Shown here piece by piece: positions 9,301-19,396 of a stretch of 64,000 nt of DNA (positions are counted from its first letter, which is position 1; every line of letters starts with the position of its first letter). The notes beneath the pieces were generated by a model. The model was not told the DNA's origin. It saw only the letters and a program-made list of their open reading frames with translations, and did no database searches. The position numbers and the translations under genes are program-made. This DNA is from Gilliamella sp. wkB178 (GTDB lineage: Bacteria > Pseudomonadota > Gammaproteobacteria > Enterobacterales > Orbaceae): NCBI RefSeq assembly GCF_001690705.1, contig NZ_LZGK01000014.1:223600-287599 (forward strand), given 5' to 3'.

Positions 9301-9450
9301 ATGTTTCGTAAAATGTTTGTTTTGATGTTAGGTGTTATTATGGCGACTCTAGTTGTAGGTTGTAATACTGTCAAGGGTGTAGGCCAGGATGTTCAGTCAG
9401 GTGGAAAGGCTATCTCCAAATCAGCTGAAAAAGTCAGTGAAAAAATGTAA
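9301..9450 (+). CDS. Entericidin-like small lipoprotein
   Basis: A 49-residue reading frame starting MFRKMFVLML with a strong AAAGGAG ribosome-binding site. It has a short signal peptide, a lipobox ending VVGC (lipidated Cys21), and a mature part of 29 residues, NTVKGVGQDVQSGGKAISK and then a Lys/Ser/Glu-rich helix. The NTV-G-G-D-GG-I pattern after the cysteine is the signature of the entericidin EcnA/EcnB family of tiny membrane lipoproteins. In E. coli, EcnA and EcnB are reported as an antidote/toxin pair linked to stationary-phase lysis. Only one copy is seen here, so an antidote/toxin role cannot be assumed. Confidence 0.85.
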   Translation: MFRKMFVLMLGVIMATLVVGCNTVKGVGQDVQSGGKAISKSAEKVSEKM

Positions 9451-9506
9451 GTTAGTAAATATTGTTTATACTTATATTTGAAATAATAAATAAGTTTGGA
9501 TAAAAA

Positions 9507-10013
9507 ATGCAGCGAGTGTTAATTGGCGTAACATTATTTTTACTCGTTGGTTGCGGTTCGTTATTAAATTATCGGACCGCACCTTTAGTAATGCAAAATT
9601 GTCAGTATACAACACGTCCAGGTGTAGAATTTTTGTTTAATCCATTGCCTGCTAACATATCAAGTTATCAACATGTATATATTGCTCAAAGTCGAGATAG
9701 CCGGGTTTTACCTGCTGAATATGCAGGTATGAGAGGTAAATTGACGAATCAGTTTTTCGTACGCGATTATCCAAAAGAAACCTTTTGGCGAGCTCAAACT
9801 TTATTAGAACGGGCAACTTTATATGATGATGGATATGATGACGTGTATATCAGTCCTCAACAAAAAGAAGATCGTGATCGCAAAGCTAAATTTGTAGTAA
9901 GAAAGGCAATATTACAAAATTGCCAAGTAGTGTATATTGCGATTGATTCTTTAACTACCAATAGAGATAATCCTCAATTAATAGAAGCGGCTGGTTTAAC
10001 GATTATAAAATAA
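9507..10013 (+). CDS. Putative lipoprotein, function unknown
   Basis: A 168-residue protein with a very short signal peptide and a lipobox (LLVGC, Cys16), so probably anchored to a membrane on the periplasmic side. I do not recognise the family. The mature part has two further cysteines (in QNCQY and LQNCQVV) that could form a disulphide, and an acidic tyrosine-rich stretch (YDDGYDDVY). It follows the entericidin-like gene by 56 nt in the same direction, so two small lipoprotein genes sit together between tyrB and galU. Confidence 0.75.
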   Translation: MQRVLIGVTLFLLVGCGSLLNYRTAPLVMQNCQYTTRPGVEFLFNPLPANISSYQHVYIAQSRDSRVLPAEYAGMRGKLTNQFFVRDYPKETFWRAQTLLERATLYDDGYDDVYISPQQKEDRDRKAKFVVRKAILQNCQVVYIAIDSLTTNRDNPQLIEAAGLTIIK

Positions 10014-10180
10014 CGATAAAATATAATAGTAAAGATAGTATCCCAAAGGTTGCTCAGTTAGTTATTATCTTAATACAACTAGTTATTGGTATTGTTAATT
10101 GGATTTCGTATATGTTAATGGATATTATAATGAGTTAACATATAAGGTGTGTATAGATTAATTTGTTTTAAGGAAAGAAA

Positions 10181-11095
10181 ATGTCATTAAATTTAGATAA
10201 TTCTATAACAGGAAAAGTAAAAAAAGCTATTATTCCAGTTGCTGGACTCGGTACTCGTATGTTACCGGCTACTAAAGCAATTCCAAAAGAGATGCTACCA
10301 GTTGTAGATAAACCTCTTATTCAATATGTGGTTAAAGAATGTATTGCTGCTGGTATTACTGAAATTATTTTTGTTACTCATTCTTCTAAAAATTCAATCG
10401 AAAACCATTTTGATACCAGTTTTGAATTAGAAGCAATGTTAGAAGCGCGCGTTAAGCGTCAATTATTGCAAGAAGTACAAGGTATTTTACCTAAGCACGT
10501 AACGATTACTAGTGTCCGTCAGGGGTTAGCTAAAGGGCTTGGGCATGCGGTGCTTTGTGCCTATCCTTTAGTGGGCGATGAACCTTTTGTAGTGGTGTTG
10601 CCTGATGTGATTATCGATGAGTATGATAGTGATTTAACTAGTGATAATTTAGCAGCAATGATTAACAATTATCATGAAACTAAACATAGTCAAATTATGG
10701 TTGAACCGGTACCTAAAGAATTAGTTTCTTCCTATGGTATCGTGGATTGCCGTGGTGAAGAATTATCGGCTGGTAATGTAGCTCAAATGTACAGCGTGGT
10801 AGAAAAACCGACAATAGAAGAAGCTCCATCCAATCAATCAGTTGTTGGTCGTTATGTATTATCGGAAAAGATTTGGCCAATGCTAGCTAAAACTCCATTA
10901 GGAGCAGGTGGTGAAATCCAGTTAACCGATGCTATTGCTATGTTATTAGAAGAAGATCCAGTAGATGCTTATTGTATTAAAGGTCGCAGTCATGATTGTG
11001 GTAATAAACTCGGCTATATACAAACTTTTGTGCAATATGCGATGCGCCATAAGAGCCTGGGTGAAGATGTTAAAGCATGGTTAAAAACAATTTAA
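10181..11095 (+). CDS. galU: UTP-glucose-1-phosphate uridylyltransferase
   Basis: GalU makes UDP-glucose from UTP and glucose-1-phosphate for lipopolysaccharide core, osmoregulated glucans and galactose metabolism. The 304 residues carry the nucleotidyltransferase signature [20 protein letters not shown] near the N-terminus, VVLPDVIID for metal binding, and the [12 protein letters not shown] block. AAGGAAAG precedes the ATG. It is monocistronic by context: 168 nt separate it from the upstream lipoprotein, and a strong terminator follows. Confidence 0.96.
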   Translation: MSLNLDNSITGKVKKAIIPVAGLGTRMLPATKAIPKEMLPVVDKPLIQYVVKECIAAGITEIIFVTHSSKNSIENHFDTSFELEAMLEARVKRQLLQEVQGILPKHVTITSVRQGLAKGLGHAVLCAYPLVGDEPFVVVLPDVIIDEYDSDLTSDNLAAMINNYHETKHSQIMVEPVPKELVSSYGIVDCRGEELSAGNVAQMYSVVEKPTIEEAPSNQSVVGRYVLSEKIWPMLAKTPLGAGGEIQLTDAIAMLLEEDPVDAYCIKGRSHDCGNKLGYIQTFVQYAMRHKSLGEDVKAWLKTI

Positions 11096-11118
11096 TGTTC
11101 GCAATTCAACTCTAGTTG

Positions 11119-11148
11119 AAAAAGGACGCTAGCTAGCGTCCTTTTTAT
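11119..11148. terminator. Bidirectional rho-independent terminator between galU and hemH
   Basis: A palindrome (AGGACGCTAGCTAGCGTCCT with flanking A and T runs) lies between the convergent galU and hemH genes. The plus strand ends in TTTTTATT and the minus strand in TTTTTCAA, so it can serve both genes. Confidence 0.88.
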
Positions 11149-11206
11149 TGTACTTATGGTTCACATTGTAATGATCGAGTACTTTTTATGCGATGAATAG
11201 CCTACG

Positions 11207-12214
11207 TTACCTTAAGTTACAATGTTGTAAAGATGTTTCCTGAACACTATACGTTTCAGTATAATTAATTAACTCTAAGAGCAAATTGATGTGTATATCG
11301 GAGTCATTTAATGCGGGAATATAGAAGAAATTTTCACCACCAGCATTTAAAAAGATTGCACGATTTTGTTCATCAATTTCATAAATTGTTTCAATACAAT
11401 CAGCTGAAAATCCTGGACACATAACTTGGATAGTTTTTTTGCCATTGTTAGCTAATTTTTGTAATACATCGCTGGTATTAGGTTCAACCCATTTACCTTT
11501 ACCAAATTTAGATTGGTAAGCCATGTGTATGGGTAAATTAATACCATTTGCTTGGCATTTTTCTACTAACAGTTTTGTGGTTAGCTCACAACGCTCAATA
11601 TAATCATCCTGTCTTTTACTAATGTAACGCTCAGGGATACCATGATAAGAAAGAAGTAATACTTCAGGTTGCCCATGTTCTAAAAAAGATTGTTTTATTT
11701 GTAAATATAACGCATGGATATAACTTGGATGGCTGGCATAATCACGAATAAATTGAGCATGGGCTAAAATGGGATAAGTCGATATAAGTGGCTTCAATTT
11801 GTCAAATACGGCAAGTGTAGTGGTGGTTGAATATTGTGGGAATAATGGCAGTATAATGAGTTCATCACATGATTTAAGATTTTCTAATGCCGATTGCATA
11901 TTGGGTTCACCATACGTCATTGCTAGTTCACATCTAACATAGGGTAGAGTATAGCTTAATTTATCTCGTAGTAATTGACTGAAGTGTAATAAAGGAGAAG
12001 CACCGTTTAACCAAATTTTACGATAATGATTAATAATATAAGGTACTCGCTTAGGTAGTACAATATATTTTAAAATCGTATACCAAATAAAATAGGGCAG
12101 ATCAACTACATGCCGATCGAGTAGAAATTCGGTTAAATAGTTTTTAATTGCAGTTGGTGTTATGTCACTGGGGGTACCTAAATTAATCAATAACAGACCG
12201 TGTTTTTTCTGCAC
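11207..12214 (-). CDS. hemH: Ferrochelatase
   Basis: Ferrochelatase inserts Fe2+ into protoporphyrin IX in the last step of haem synthesis. It carries the N-terminal LLLINLGTPSD motif, the LLSYHGIPERY motif with the catalytic histidine, and a C-terminal CPGFSADCIETIYEI block with the catalytic glutamate. The frame is open to a TTG at 12220, but AAGGA abuts that codon. The GTG at 12214 has normal spacing (6 nt), giving 335 residues. It is the last gene of a tight leftward unit orn-waaA-hemH, 15 nt after waaA. Confidence 0.95.
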   Translation of the reverse strand: MQKKHGLLLINLGTPSDITPTAIKNYLTEFLLDRHVVDLPYFIWYTILKYIVLPKRVPYIINHYRKIWLNGASPLLHFSQLLRDKLSYTLPYVRCELAMTYGEPNMQSALENLKSCDELIILPLFPQYSTTTTLAVFDKLKPLISTYPILAHAQFIRDYASHPSYIHALYLQIKQSFLEHGQPEVLLLSYHGIPERYISKRQDDYIERCELTTKLLVEKCQANGINLPIHMAYQSKFGKGKWVEPNTSDVLQKLANNGKKTIQVMCPGFSADCIETIYEIDEQNRAIFLNAGGENFFYIPALNDSDIHINLLLELINYTETYSVQETSLQHCNLR

Positions 12215-12229
12215 AGGCAATCCTTATTT

Positions 12230-13495
12230 TCAGATAAGATAATAGTTGATTATTTCAAGTAATCGTTTAAGAGCACCTTGATTTTGTTTTAATACTTGAT
12301 AGGCATGTTCACCTATCTGTTTACAGATAATTTTATCATTTAACAAATGGTTTATCGCCGAATATAGATCATTTGCTGAATTTGTGCAAACTATCATTGC
12401 GTTAGCAGCAATTAATTGTTCACATATTATTTTAAAATTAAAAAAATGTTCGCCACTAATAATTGGAATATGGTGGAGAGCTGGTTCTAATGGGTTATGA
12501 CCACCATGCTCAACTAAGCTACCACCCACGAAGGCAATATCGGCCAGGCCATAAAGTTCTAATAGTTCTCCCATGGTATCACCCAAAATAACTTGTGTTT
12601 GTGCTGTTGGGATTGCATTACTACTACGGCATAGATAATTAAATCCATTTTCTATAATTAATTTTTCAACTGTTCTAAAACGTTCAGGATGACGAGGTAC
12701 TAAAATTAATAACAAATTTGGATGTTGTTTAAGTAAACGCTTAAAAGCTGTTAAAATTATTTCATCTTCACCACTATGAGTACTAGCGGCAATTAAAGTT
12801 GGGCGATTTAATTGCCATTGCTGTTTTAAGTCTATTATTTTTTGTTGCTGCTGCGCAGTTAATTCAATATCAAACTTAATACTTCCAGTAACCGATAAGT
12901 GATTACTCGGTAGACCAAGTGAAAGAAAGCGTTCACCATCTTGTTGATTTTGTGCTGCCACCATACTAATTTTAGGTAATAAGTTACTAATGGCTTTTCC
13001 TAATTTGCGATATCCTTTAGCTGAGCGTTCAGATAATCTGGCATTAGCAATAATCAAAGGAATCTGGCGTTTGTTGCATTGACTAATAAAATTAGGCCAG
13101 AGTTCTGTTTCCATAATTATCACTAGCTTTGGGCGAAGTATTTTTAAAAAACGTCTGATTGCACATGGTAAGTCATAAGGTAAATAGACATGGCTAACAC
13201 TATTTTTTAAGAGATCTTTTACGCGCTGAGAACCAGTTGGTGTCATGGTAGTGACAGTTATTGGTAAATTAGGATATTGTTGCTGTAAAGCTTTAATTAA
13301 AGGAATTGCCGCTATGGTTTCGCCAACGGAAACTGCATGGACTAAAATACCATCAGGTTTGACTTTATTTTTGCAAAAGCCATAACGTTCAAATATGCGT
13401 TGACGATAAGCTGGGGCTTTACGACTTCGCCATAACAATTTTAACCAAACTAATGGTTGTATTAAATAAACTAGAATAGTGTATAAAATTTGCAT
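12230..13495 (-). CDS. waaA: 3-deoxy-D-manno-octulosonic acid (Kdo) transferase
   Basis: WaaA (KdtA) adds Kdo residues from CMP-Kdo to lipid IVA at the inner membrane, starting the lipopolysaccharide inner core. The 421 residues have an N-terminal membrane anchor (about 1-20), a GT30-type N-domain with HAVSVGE (proposed catalytic Glu nearby), METELWPN, and a C-terminal GT-B domain with VPRHPERF and the nucleotide-binding GGSLVEHGGHNPLEPA. It starts 5 nt after orn stops, so translation is probably coupled. Confidence 0.95.
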   Translation of the reverse strand: MQILYTILVYLIQPLVWLKLLWRSRKAPAYRQRIFERYGFCKNKVKPDGILVHAVSVGETIAAIPLIKALQQQYPNLPITVTTMTPTGSQRVKDLLKNSVSHVYLPYDLPCAIRRFLKILRPKLVIIMETELWPNFISQCNKRQIPLIIANARLSERSAKGYRKLGKAISNLLPKISMVAAQNQQDGERFLSLGLPSNHLSVTGSIKFDIELTAQQQQKIIDLKQQWQLNRPTLIAASTHSGEDEIILTAFKRLLKQHPNLLLILVPRHPERFRTVEKLIIENGFNYLCRSSNAIPTAQTQVILGDTMGELLELYGLADIAFVGGSLVEHGGHNPLEPALHHIPIISGEHFFNFKIICEQLIAANAMIVCTNSANDLYSAINHLLNDKIICKQIGEHAYQVLKQNQGALKRLLEIINYYLI

Positions 13496-13500
13496 ATAAA

Positions 13501-14064
13501 CTAATTAGTTAGATTAAAAAAGTGTTGGCGATAATAATTAAGTTCGGCAATAGAATCACGAATATCATCTAATGCTTGGTGAGAACTCTGTTTACTGATT
13601 GCTTTTAGAATTTCTGGTTTCCAACGTTTAGCCAGTTCTTTGATAGTACTTACATCTAAGTAACGATAATGAAAATAACTTTCTAACATGGGCATATAAT
13701 TAAATAAAAATCGACGATCTTGTCCAATAGTGTTACCACAAATGGGTGAACTATTTTCTGGCACCCATTGTTTTAAGAATTCAATAGTTTGCAATTCAGC
13801 TTGCTGTTCATTAATGGTGCTTTGACGAACACGATCAATTAGGCCGGATTTTCCATGAGTTGTTTTATTCCAATCATCCATTAGAGCCAGTTGTTCATCA
13901 GATTGATGCACGGCTATAACCGGACCTTCAGCAAGAATATTAAGGTCTGAATCAGTAACAATTGTGGCAATTTCAATAATACGATCAACGCTTGGATTGA
14001 GTCCTGTCATTTCAAGATCTATCCAAATAAGGTTATTGCTATTAATTTGAGATTGTGTAGTCAT
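13501..14064 (-). CDS. orn: Oligoribonuclease
   Basis: A DEDD-family 3'-5' exoribonuclease that degrades 2-5 nt RNAs and pGpG to mononucleotides. The 187 residues show the exonuclease motifs: [10 protein letters not shown] (Asp, Glu), [10 protein letters not shown] (Asp), and [13 protein letters not shown] (His, Asp). It is the first gene of the leftward orn-waaA-hemH group and is divergent from rsgA. The orn/rsgA divergent pair is also found in E. coli. Confidence 0.96.
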   Translation of the reverse strand: MTTQSQINSNNLIWIDLEMTGLNPSVDRIIEIATIVTDSDLNILAEGPVIAVHQSDEQLALMDDWNKTTHGKSGLIDRVRQSTINEQQAELQTIEFLKQWVPENSSPICGNTIGQDRRFLFNYMPMLESYFHYRYLDVSTIKELAKRWKPEILKAISKQSSHQALDDIRDSIAELNYYRQHFFNLTN

Positions 14065-14142
14065 ATTTTGCTATAAAAATTTCTTTTTGATGTCGAGTAG
14101 TGTAGCATAACTGACAAACTGTTTTAGTAAAAATTAGTGACT

Positions 14143-15171
14143 GTGGCAAAAAATAAACTCTCTCAAAATCAAAAAAGACGTGTTGCAGCAAAACATCAAC
14201 AACGTTTAACAACTCAACAAGATGAAAATCTATCGAATTTTTCCTTTCCACGTGATGGCGTGGTAATTAGTCGTTTTGGTAAATCAGCTGATGTTGAGGA
14301 TAATGCAGGGCTAATGTATCGCTGTAGTATTCGCCGAACATTACCATCTTTGGTAACTGGTGATAAAGTAGTGTGGCGCGAAAGTTTAGAACCTAATACT
14401 AATGGTATTATTGAAGCTGTACATCCGCGTCATTCCGAACTCGTACGTCCTGATTTTTATGATGGAGTTAAACCAGTAGCGGCTAATATTGATCAAATTG
14501 TGATCATATCAGCCGTATTACCAGAATTATCTCTTAATATTATCGATCGTTATTTGGTTGCATGTGAAGCAACGAATATCAAACCGATCATTGTATTGAA
14601 TAAAATTGATTTATTGAGTGATGAACAACGGTTAGACGTTGAGACTCAATTAGCTATTTATACTGAAATTGGTTATTCAGTGTTATTGGTTTCTTGTCAA
14701 AATCAACAAGGTATCACATTTTTACAAGAAGCTTTGCAGAGTAAAATATCTATTTTAGTTGGTCAATCTGGAGTTGGTAAGTCAAGTATTATCAATTTAC
14801 TACTTCCTCATCAATTGCAATCTGTTATGACTGGAGCAGTGTCCGAACTATCAGGGCTTGGTCAACATACTACTACTTCGACCAGACTTTATCATTTGTC
14901 AAATGGTGGTGATATTATTGATTCTCCAGGTATTCGGGAATTTGGTTTGTGGCATTTACAGCCAGAACAGGTTATCAATGGTTTCAAAGAGTTTGGTAAT
15001 TATTTAGGTGGGTGTCAATTTCGTGATTGTAATCATTTAAATACTCCGGGATGTTTGTTACAACAGGCAGTCAAAGAGGGTAAAATTGCACCATCCAGGT
15101 TGGAAAATTATCATCGAATTTTACATACAATGCAGGAAGTTAAAGCTAAAACTAATAAAAGTTATAAATAG
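14143..15171 (+). CDS. rsgA: Ribosome small-subunit-dependent GTPase A
   Basis: RsgA is a circularly permuted GTPase that checks late maturation of the 30S subunit. The motifs occur in permuted order: G4 (NKID, about 153) before G1 (GQSGVGKSS, about 207) and G3 (DSPG, about 259). An N-terminal OB domain (about 37-105) and a C-terminal zinc site (CQFRDCNH...GC) are present. The GTG at 14143 gives MAKNKLS, which matches the MSKNKLS start of E. coli; an alternative GTG lies at 14137. The protein is 342 residues. Confidence 0.95.
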   Translation: MAKNKLSQNQKRRVAAKHQQRLTTQQDENLSNFSFPRDGVVISRFGKSADVEDNAGLMYRCSIRRTLPSLVTGDKVVWRESLEPNTNGIIEAVHPRHSELVRPDFYDGVKPVAANIDQIVIISAVLPELSLNIIDRYLVACEATNIKPIIVLNKIDLLSDEQRLDVETQLAIYTEIGYSVLLVSCQNQQGITFLQEALQSKISILVGQSGVGKSSIINLLLPHQLQSVMTGAVSELSGLGQHTTTSTRLYHLSNGGDIIDSPGIREFGLWHLQPEQVINGFKEFGNYLGGCQFRDCNHLNTPGCLLQQAVKEGKIAPSRLENYHRILHTMQEVKAKTNKSYK

Positions 15172-15241
15172 TATTTTTAACTTAATTAAGCAAAATCTTT
15201 TAACATACTAATTAAATTTAAGCTGTTTTTAATTAGCTTTA

Positions 15242-15279
15242 ATTGCCTACAATATACAAATATATACCTTGTAGGCAAT
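15242..15279. terminator. Long inverted repeat between convergent rsgA and hdeD-like genes
   Basis: ATTGCCTACAA and TTGTAGGCAAT form a perfect 11-bp stem around a 16-nt AT-rich loop, 70 nt after rsgA and 16 nt before the end of the leftward gene. It is placed where a bidirectional terminator would be expected, but no clear T-run follows on either strand. Confidence 0.45.
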
Positions 15280-15294
15280 CTAACTATTAAAAAA

Positions 15295-15840
15295 TTATCG
15301 ATTTTTTAGAGCAAAACCAATAGCGACATAAGCCCAACCTTGGAATATCAAGTCAATTCCTAAAAACATACCTAATATCCAAAGGCTATCATTTGGCCAA
15401 CCAGTAATAATCATTAATCCTAAAATAACATTGATAATACCAGATGTTAATACCCATCCCCAACTAGGTAAATTACGATTATTAAACGCGGCAAATATTT
15501 GGGTAAAGCCACTCATTATCAATAAGAAGGAAATAACTAAAGTTAACGCAGAAGAGACGGCAATTGGTTGGAAAAATGACATTAGTCCCGTAAAAATATA
15601 TAAAACTCCCATTATTGCCCATAATGCAGTTTGACCAAAACCTTTAATACTAAATGAATGTACTGCTTGAGCAATACCCGCAATTAATAGCAATGAACCG
15701 ATGAAATAGACTGAAAAAACTGTAGCAATAAACTGGTAACCTAATGCTAAGCACCCTAAGACAATTAAGATTATACCAACTAAGATAAACCAGCCTGATT
15801 TTTGTTTAAGATCATTAATATTTTTTAATTCAGATATCAT
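15295..15840 (-). CDS. HdeD-like (DUF308) membrane protein
   Basis: A 181-residue inner-membrane protein with six predicted hydrophobic helices arranged as repeats of the DUF308 type, which is found in HdeD, the acid-resistance membrane protein of E. coli. The conserved pattern GxxLIxxGIxQxxxAF appears twice (around GSLLLIAGIAQAVHSF and LLIMSGFTQIFAAF). A role in acid tolerance is inferred from the family only. There are no hdeA/hdeB genes nearby. It reads leftward, downstream of dauA by 179 nt, probably with its own promoter. Confidence 0.82.
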   Translation of the reverse strand: MISELKNINDLKQKSGWFILVGIILIVLGCLALGYQFIATVFSVYFIGSLLLIAGIAQAVHSFSIKGFGQTALWAIMGVLYIFTGLMSFFQPIAVSSALTLVISFLLIMSGFTQIFAAFNNRNLPSWGWVLTSGIINVILGLMIITGWPNDSLWILGMFLGIDLIFQGWAYVAIGFALKNR

Positions 15841-15950
15841 ATAAATTTTCCTATTTCGTTACGTTAAATTTCTATATTTATTTAAAAATTTTTTTAAACC
15901 AATAGATCTGCCAATACTTGTCGGCAGAAGAAGAGAACTTTAGTAGGTAT

Positions 15951-15982
15951 ACACAATGATGTTTTTCATCACATTATTGTGT
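15951..15982. repeat. Stem-loop in the dauA-hdeD intergenic region
   Basis: ACACAATGATG and CATTATTGTGT pair over 11 positions (one G-U) around a 10-nt loop, 38 nt downstream of the leftward dauA stop. A second smaller stem (TCTGCC/GGCAGA, 15906-15928) lies next to it. Either could end dauA transcription, though neither has a clear T-run. Confidence 0.4.
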
Positions 15983-16019
15983 TTATTGAAACTCGATTAT
16001 AATAAAGCAAAATTTAAAA

Positions 16020-17693
16020 CTAGCTTTTATCTTTCAGTGCTTCCTCAAGCGTTGAAAAAAACATTAATTTATTAGGAATTGGTGTGATTTTTGCTCGAGC
16101 CAATGTTTTAAGCGGTTGAAATTGTAATTCACAAATTGATAAATCCACTTGTTCAGGTAATTCATCAATAAAGCGTATTAAAGCATTTAAGCCACCTGCA
16201 TCTAAAATTGGTACCGCATCCCATTGTAATATGATGTGATGATAGCCATTAATTTTTTGATATAGTTCAAAAAATGTACGCTCAGCAGCAGCAAAAAACA
16301 ACGGTCCATTAATACGTAGTACTAAGGTTGTATTATTCGTTTTATTTAACTCAACTAGGCGAGTCATACGAGCAATACGACGCATAAATAAAATTGATGC
16401 AAGTACGATCCCAAGGGTAATGGCAATAACCATATCGAACAATACAGTTAAAGACATGCAGATAAGCATAATTATAATATCATCTTTGGGGGCGCATTTA
16501 ATAATATATATAACTCGTTGGAATGCACTCATGTTCCAAGCCACTATTAATAATAGTGCTGCCATTGCTGACAATGGAATAAAGGATAATATAGGAGCGA
16601 AGCAGATAAGTGCTAGTAATACAATTAATGAATGTAAAATTGCAGCTACTGGTGAAGTAGCTCCAGCTTTAACATTAGCAGCTGAGCGTGCAATTGCTGC
16701 AGTGGCTGAAATACCACCAAAAAATGGTGCAATAATATTTCCAAGGCCTTGTCCAATAAGTTCACTGTTTGAGTGATGTTTAGTATGAGTCATTTCATCC
16801 AATACCACCGCACAAAGCAATGATTCAATCGCGCAAAGCATTGCCATAGTTAATGAAATTGGTAGAAGGGCAGAAAGTGTTGACCACTCCCAATGGAAAT
16901 CAGCATATTGCCAAGGTAGAATAAATTCTGGTAATACGGAGGGGATTCCATGACCAACAGTATTATCACTCAAAGTATAAGTAAAACGTGAACCAATTGT
17001 TTCAATATGATAATCAAATTGATTAAATATCAACATAACAGCAATCCCGGCAATTAATGCTGGTAAATGCCCAGAAATTTTGACGCGTACTTTTGGCCAG
17101 ACAATTAAGACACATAAGGTTACTAGTCCGACAATTGTGTCAGCTATATTAATTGTTGGTAAAGTTGTAGCTAAAGCAATTACTTTACTGATGTAATTTT
17201 CAGGCATATGTTCAAGTGTTAAACCAAAAAAATCTTTAATTTGCATCGTGGCAATGGTAATTGCTATGCCAGAGGTAAAACCTAAAACTACAGGTAACGG
17301 AATATATTCAATTAATCTGCCTAATCGAACGACTCCCATTAAAATTAGAAATATTCCGGACAGTAATGTTGCAATTAGGAGTCCAGATAAGCCAAATTGT
17401 AATGATACCGGGTATAAAATAACTACAAAAGCGGCTGTTGGACCAGAGACACTAAAACGTGAGCCACCAGTTAAAGCAATCACAAAACCAGCAATAATGG
17501 CGGTATAAAGCCCGTGTTGTGGAGGTACACCACTAGCTATAGCTAGTGCCATTGCCAGAGGTATAGCAATAATACCAACGGTGATACCAGCAATTAAATC
17601 TTTAAAAAAGCGAGATAGATTGTAAGGAGTAGTTATACATGCTGAAATAAAAGCGCAACAAATTGTAGTGCTACTAGTTCCAAATAATTTCAT
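16020..17693 (-). CDS. dauA: SulP-family anion transporter, DauA type
   Basis: A SLC26/SulP inner-membrane transporter with a cytosolic STAS domain. The 557 residues match E. coli DauA (YchM), reported as an aerobic C4-dicarboxylate (succinate) transporter active at acidic pH. The [41 protein letters not shown] and [18 protein letters not shown] blocks are close to identical between the two. Transmembrane helices span about 30-420. The STAS domain (about 445-545) has the [14 protein letters not shown] segment. Substrate is inferred from DauA; annotation as a sulfate permease would be less specific. Confidence 0.9.
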   Translation of the reverse strand: MKLFGTSSTTICCAFISACITTPYNLSRFFKDLIAGITVGIIAIPLAMALAIASGVPPQHGLYTAIIAGFVIALTGGSRFSVSGPTAAFVVILYPVSLQFGLSGLLIATLLSGIFLILMGVVRLGRLIEYIPLPVVLGFTSGIAITIATMQIKDFFGLTLEHMPENYISKVIALATTLPTINIADTIVGLVTLCVLIVWPKVRVKISGHLPALIAGIAVMLIFNQFDYHIETIGSRFTYTLSDNTVGHGIPSVLPEFILPWQYADFHWEWSTLSALLPISLTMAMLCAIESLLCAVVLDEMTHTKHHSNSELIGQGLGNIIAPFFGGISATAAIARSAANVKAGATSPVAAILHSLIVLLALICFAPILSFIPLSAMAALLLIVAWNMSAFQRVIYIIKCAPKDDIIIMLICMSLTVLFDMVIAITLGIVLASILFMRRIARMTRLVELNKTNNTTLVLRINGPLFFAAAERTFFELYQKINGYHHIILQWDAVPILDAGGLNALIRFIDELPEQVDLSICELQFQPLKTLARAKITPIPNKLMFFSTLEEALKDKS

Positions 17694-17937
17694 TATTTTT
17701 TAATCAATTATGTCTAAAGTTATCGTTAATAGTGTATAAGATAATCTTTTTTTTAAAAAATAAAAGAGTGTTGCGAAAATAATCGCTTAATTTTTGACGT
17801 ACGTTATGTAAAAGGATAAAATTTATACAAAATATAACGTTATAAAATTAGTTATATTTATTTCGTAGATTCTATAGATTTCATAATTGTTAAAAATATA
17901 TTTATTATAATAATCGATACACTTTTATTAATTCATA

Positions 17938-17963
17938 TATTTGATTACTTTTGTAATCAAATA
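17938..17963. promoter_or_regulatory. Perfect 11-bp palindrome before the phosphatase gene
   Basis: TATTTGATTAC and GTAATCAAATA are separated by TTTT, and the repeat ends 22 nt before the phosphatase ATG at 17986. It could be an operator for a dimeric regulator or an mRNA hairpin in the leader. The rest of the 292-nt gap (17694-17985) is very AT-rich, with no reading frame or other recognisable element. Confidence 0.45.
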
Positions 17964-17985
17964 AACTACTTAAAAATCAGGTGTT

Positions 17986-19344
17986 TTGATGAATAACTCT
18001 AATAAATTGTTTTTTATTGTATTATTCTTATTTTCTTCAATGAGTTTTGCACAGCAAATGACTGTTTCTGGTTCTAAAACTAGTTATCAATACGATACTA
18101 AACAGAAGTTAACTTCAGTACCAAAAGGTTATCAAGCTTTTTATATTGACCATATTGGGCGTCATGGATCACGTTATATTAGTAAAGCAAAATATGAAGA
18201 TATAGCCTATAACACTTTACTATTAGCTGAAAAAGAACATCAATTGACAGATATGGGTAAAGAATTACTTCGACAAATTGCAATTATTATACAACTTAAT
18301 AAAAATCATTATGGTGAGCTGACTGATCTTGGTCGTCAAGATATTAGTTTTATCAGTCAAAGAATGTTAGCTAATAATCCTTCGGTTTTTAAAGGTCAAA
18401 AACTTGATGTAATGGCATCTAGTTCACCAAGAGCAAAAGAAAGTGCAAAAATTTTTATACAAGTTTTTAGTACTAAATATCCTAATATTCAAATAATGCA
18501 GCAACCCGATGATGAGCAAACGTTATTGCGTTTTTTTGATTATTCACCAAATTATAAAGCATATAAAAATAGTAAAGCTATTAAAAATGAGATCAAATCT
18601 TTAGAACATGCCTCACAAACAATACAAATGAGTGATGAGATTGCTAAAAAAATATTTACCTATGATTTTTCAAGTAGACTAGCTAATGGAATTGAAATAG
18701 TAGATTTCCCATCAATTAAGACCGATGATTTTGCGATTGCAATTTATCAACTTTATCAAGAATTATTGGCGTTTCCACCACAAGTTTTAGTTAATAATAA
18801 TCTTGATCTCAGTATGTATTTTTCAACTAAGGAACAAATCTGGTTTGATACTGTGGTAGGTGTGAAAAATTATCTACAAATTGGTCCGGCTTTTGATAAC
18901 AATGGTATTCAGATTAAAATTGCGGCGCCATTATTATGGAATATGATACATACCGCTGATGCGGCTCTAGCTGACCAAAAAATAGATGCTAATTTACGTT
19001 TTGCCCACGCTGAAACAATTTCACCTTTAGCAACTTTGCTTGAAATTGAAGGTACCAGGAATGTGACAGATAATCTTTCGGAGTATCCTTCTGTTTGGCA
19101 TGCCGATAAAATTATTCCTATGGGGGCAAATATACAATGGATCTTTTATCGAAGTAGGGAAGCAAATCAACCAGTTTTAGTTAAAGTGTTATTAAATGAG
19201 CAGGAAGTAAAAATTCCTGTAGCAACCAATAATTATCCTTATTATCGTTGGCAGGATGTTAAACAGTTTTATGTAAATAAACTAAACAAGTTAGGTCTAA
19301 AAGAAACACAAAATCCCCTCAAGATGTTAAAAACTTTGCAATAA
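17986..19344 (+). CDS. Secreted histidine-type phosphatase, MINPP/phytase-like
   Basis: A 452-residue protein with a Sec signal peptide (cleavage probably after SFA, residue 22), hence periplasmic or secreted. It has the histidine acid phosphatase nucleophile motif RHGSR (His60) and, late in the protein, HAET (341-344) in place of the HD of classical acid phosphatases. An HAE proton-donor triplet is characteristic of the multiple inositol-polyphosphate phosphatase (MINPP) branch, so inositol phosphates such as phytate are the likely substrate class. That is inference; the true substrate may differ. The start codon is the first of two consecutive ATGs. It is a single-gene unit preceded by a palindrome. 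Confidence 0.78.
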   Translation: MMNNSNKLFFIVLFLFSSMSFAQQMTVSGSKTSYQYDTKQKLTSVPKGYQAFYIDHIGRHGSRYISKAKYEDIAYNTLLLAEKEHQLTDMGKELLRQIAIIIQLNKNHYGELTDLGRQDISFISQRMLANNPSVFKGQKLDVMASSSPRAKESAKIFIQVFSTKYPNIQIMQQPDDEQTLLRFFDYSPNYKAYKNSKAIKNEIKSLEHASQTIQMSDEIAKKIFTYDFSSRLANGIEIVDFPSIKTDDFAIAIYQLYQELLAFPPQVLVNNNLDLSMYFSTKEQIWFDTVVGVKNYLQIGPAFDNNGIQIKIAAPLLWNMIHTADAALADQKIDANLRFAHAETISPLATLLEIEGTRNVTDNLSEYPSVWHADKIIPMGANIQWIFYRSREANQPVLVKVLLNEQEVKIPVATNNYPYYRWQDVKQFYVNKLNKLGLKETQNPLKMLKTLQ

Positions 19345-19396
19345 ATGTTTAGTAGAGGTTATGTTTATTATTGGTAATATGAAATTTTTAAATGGA

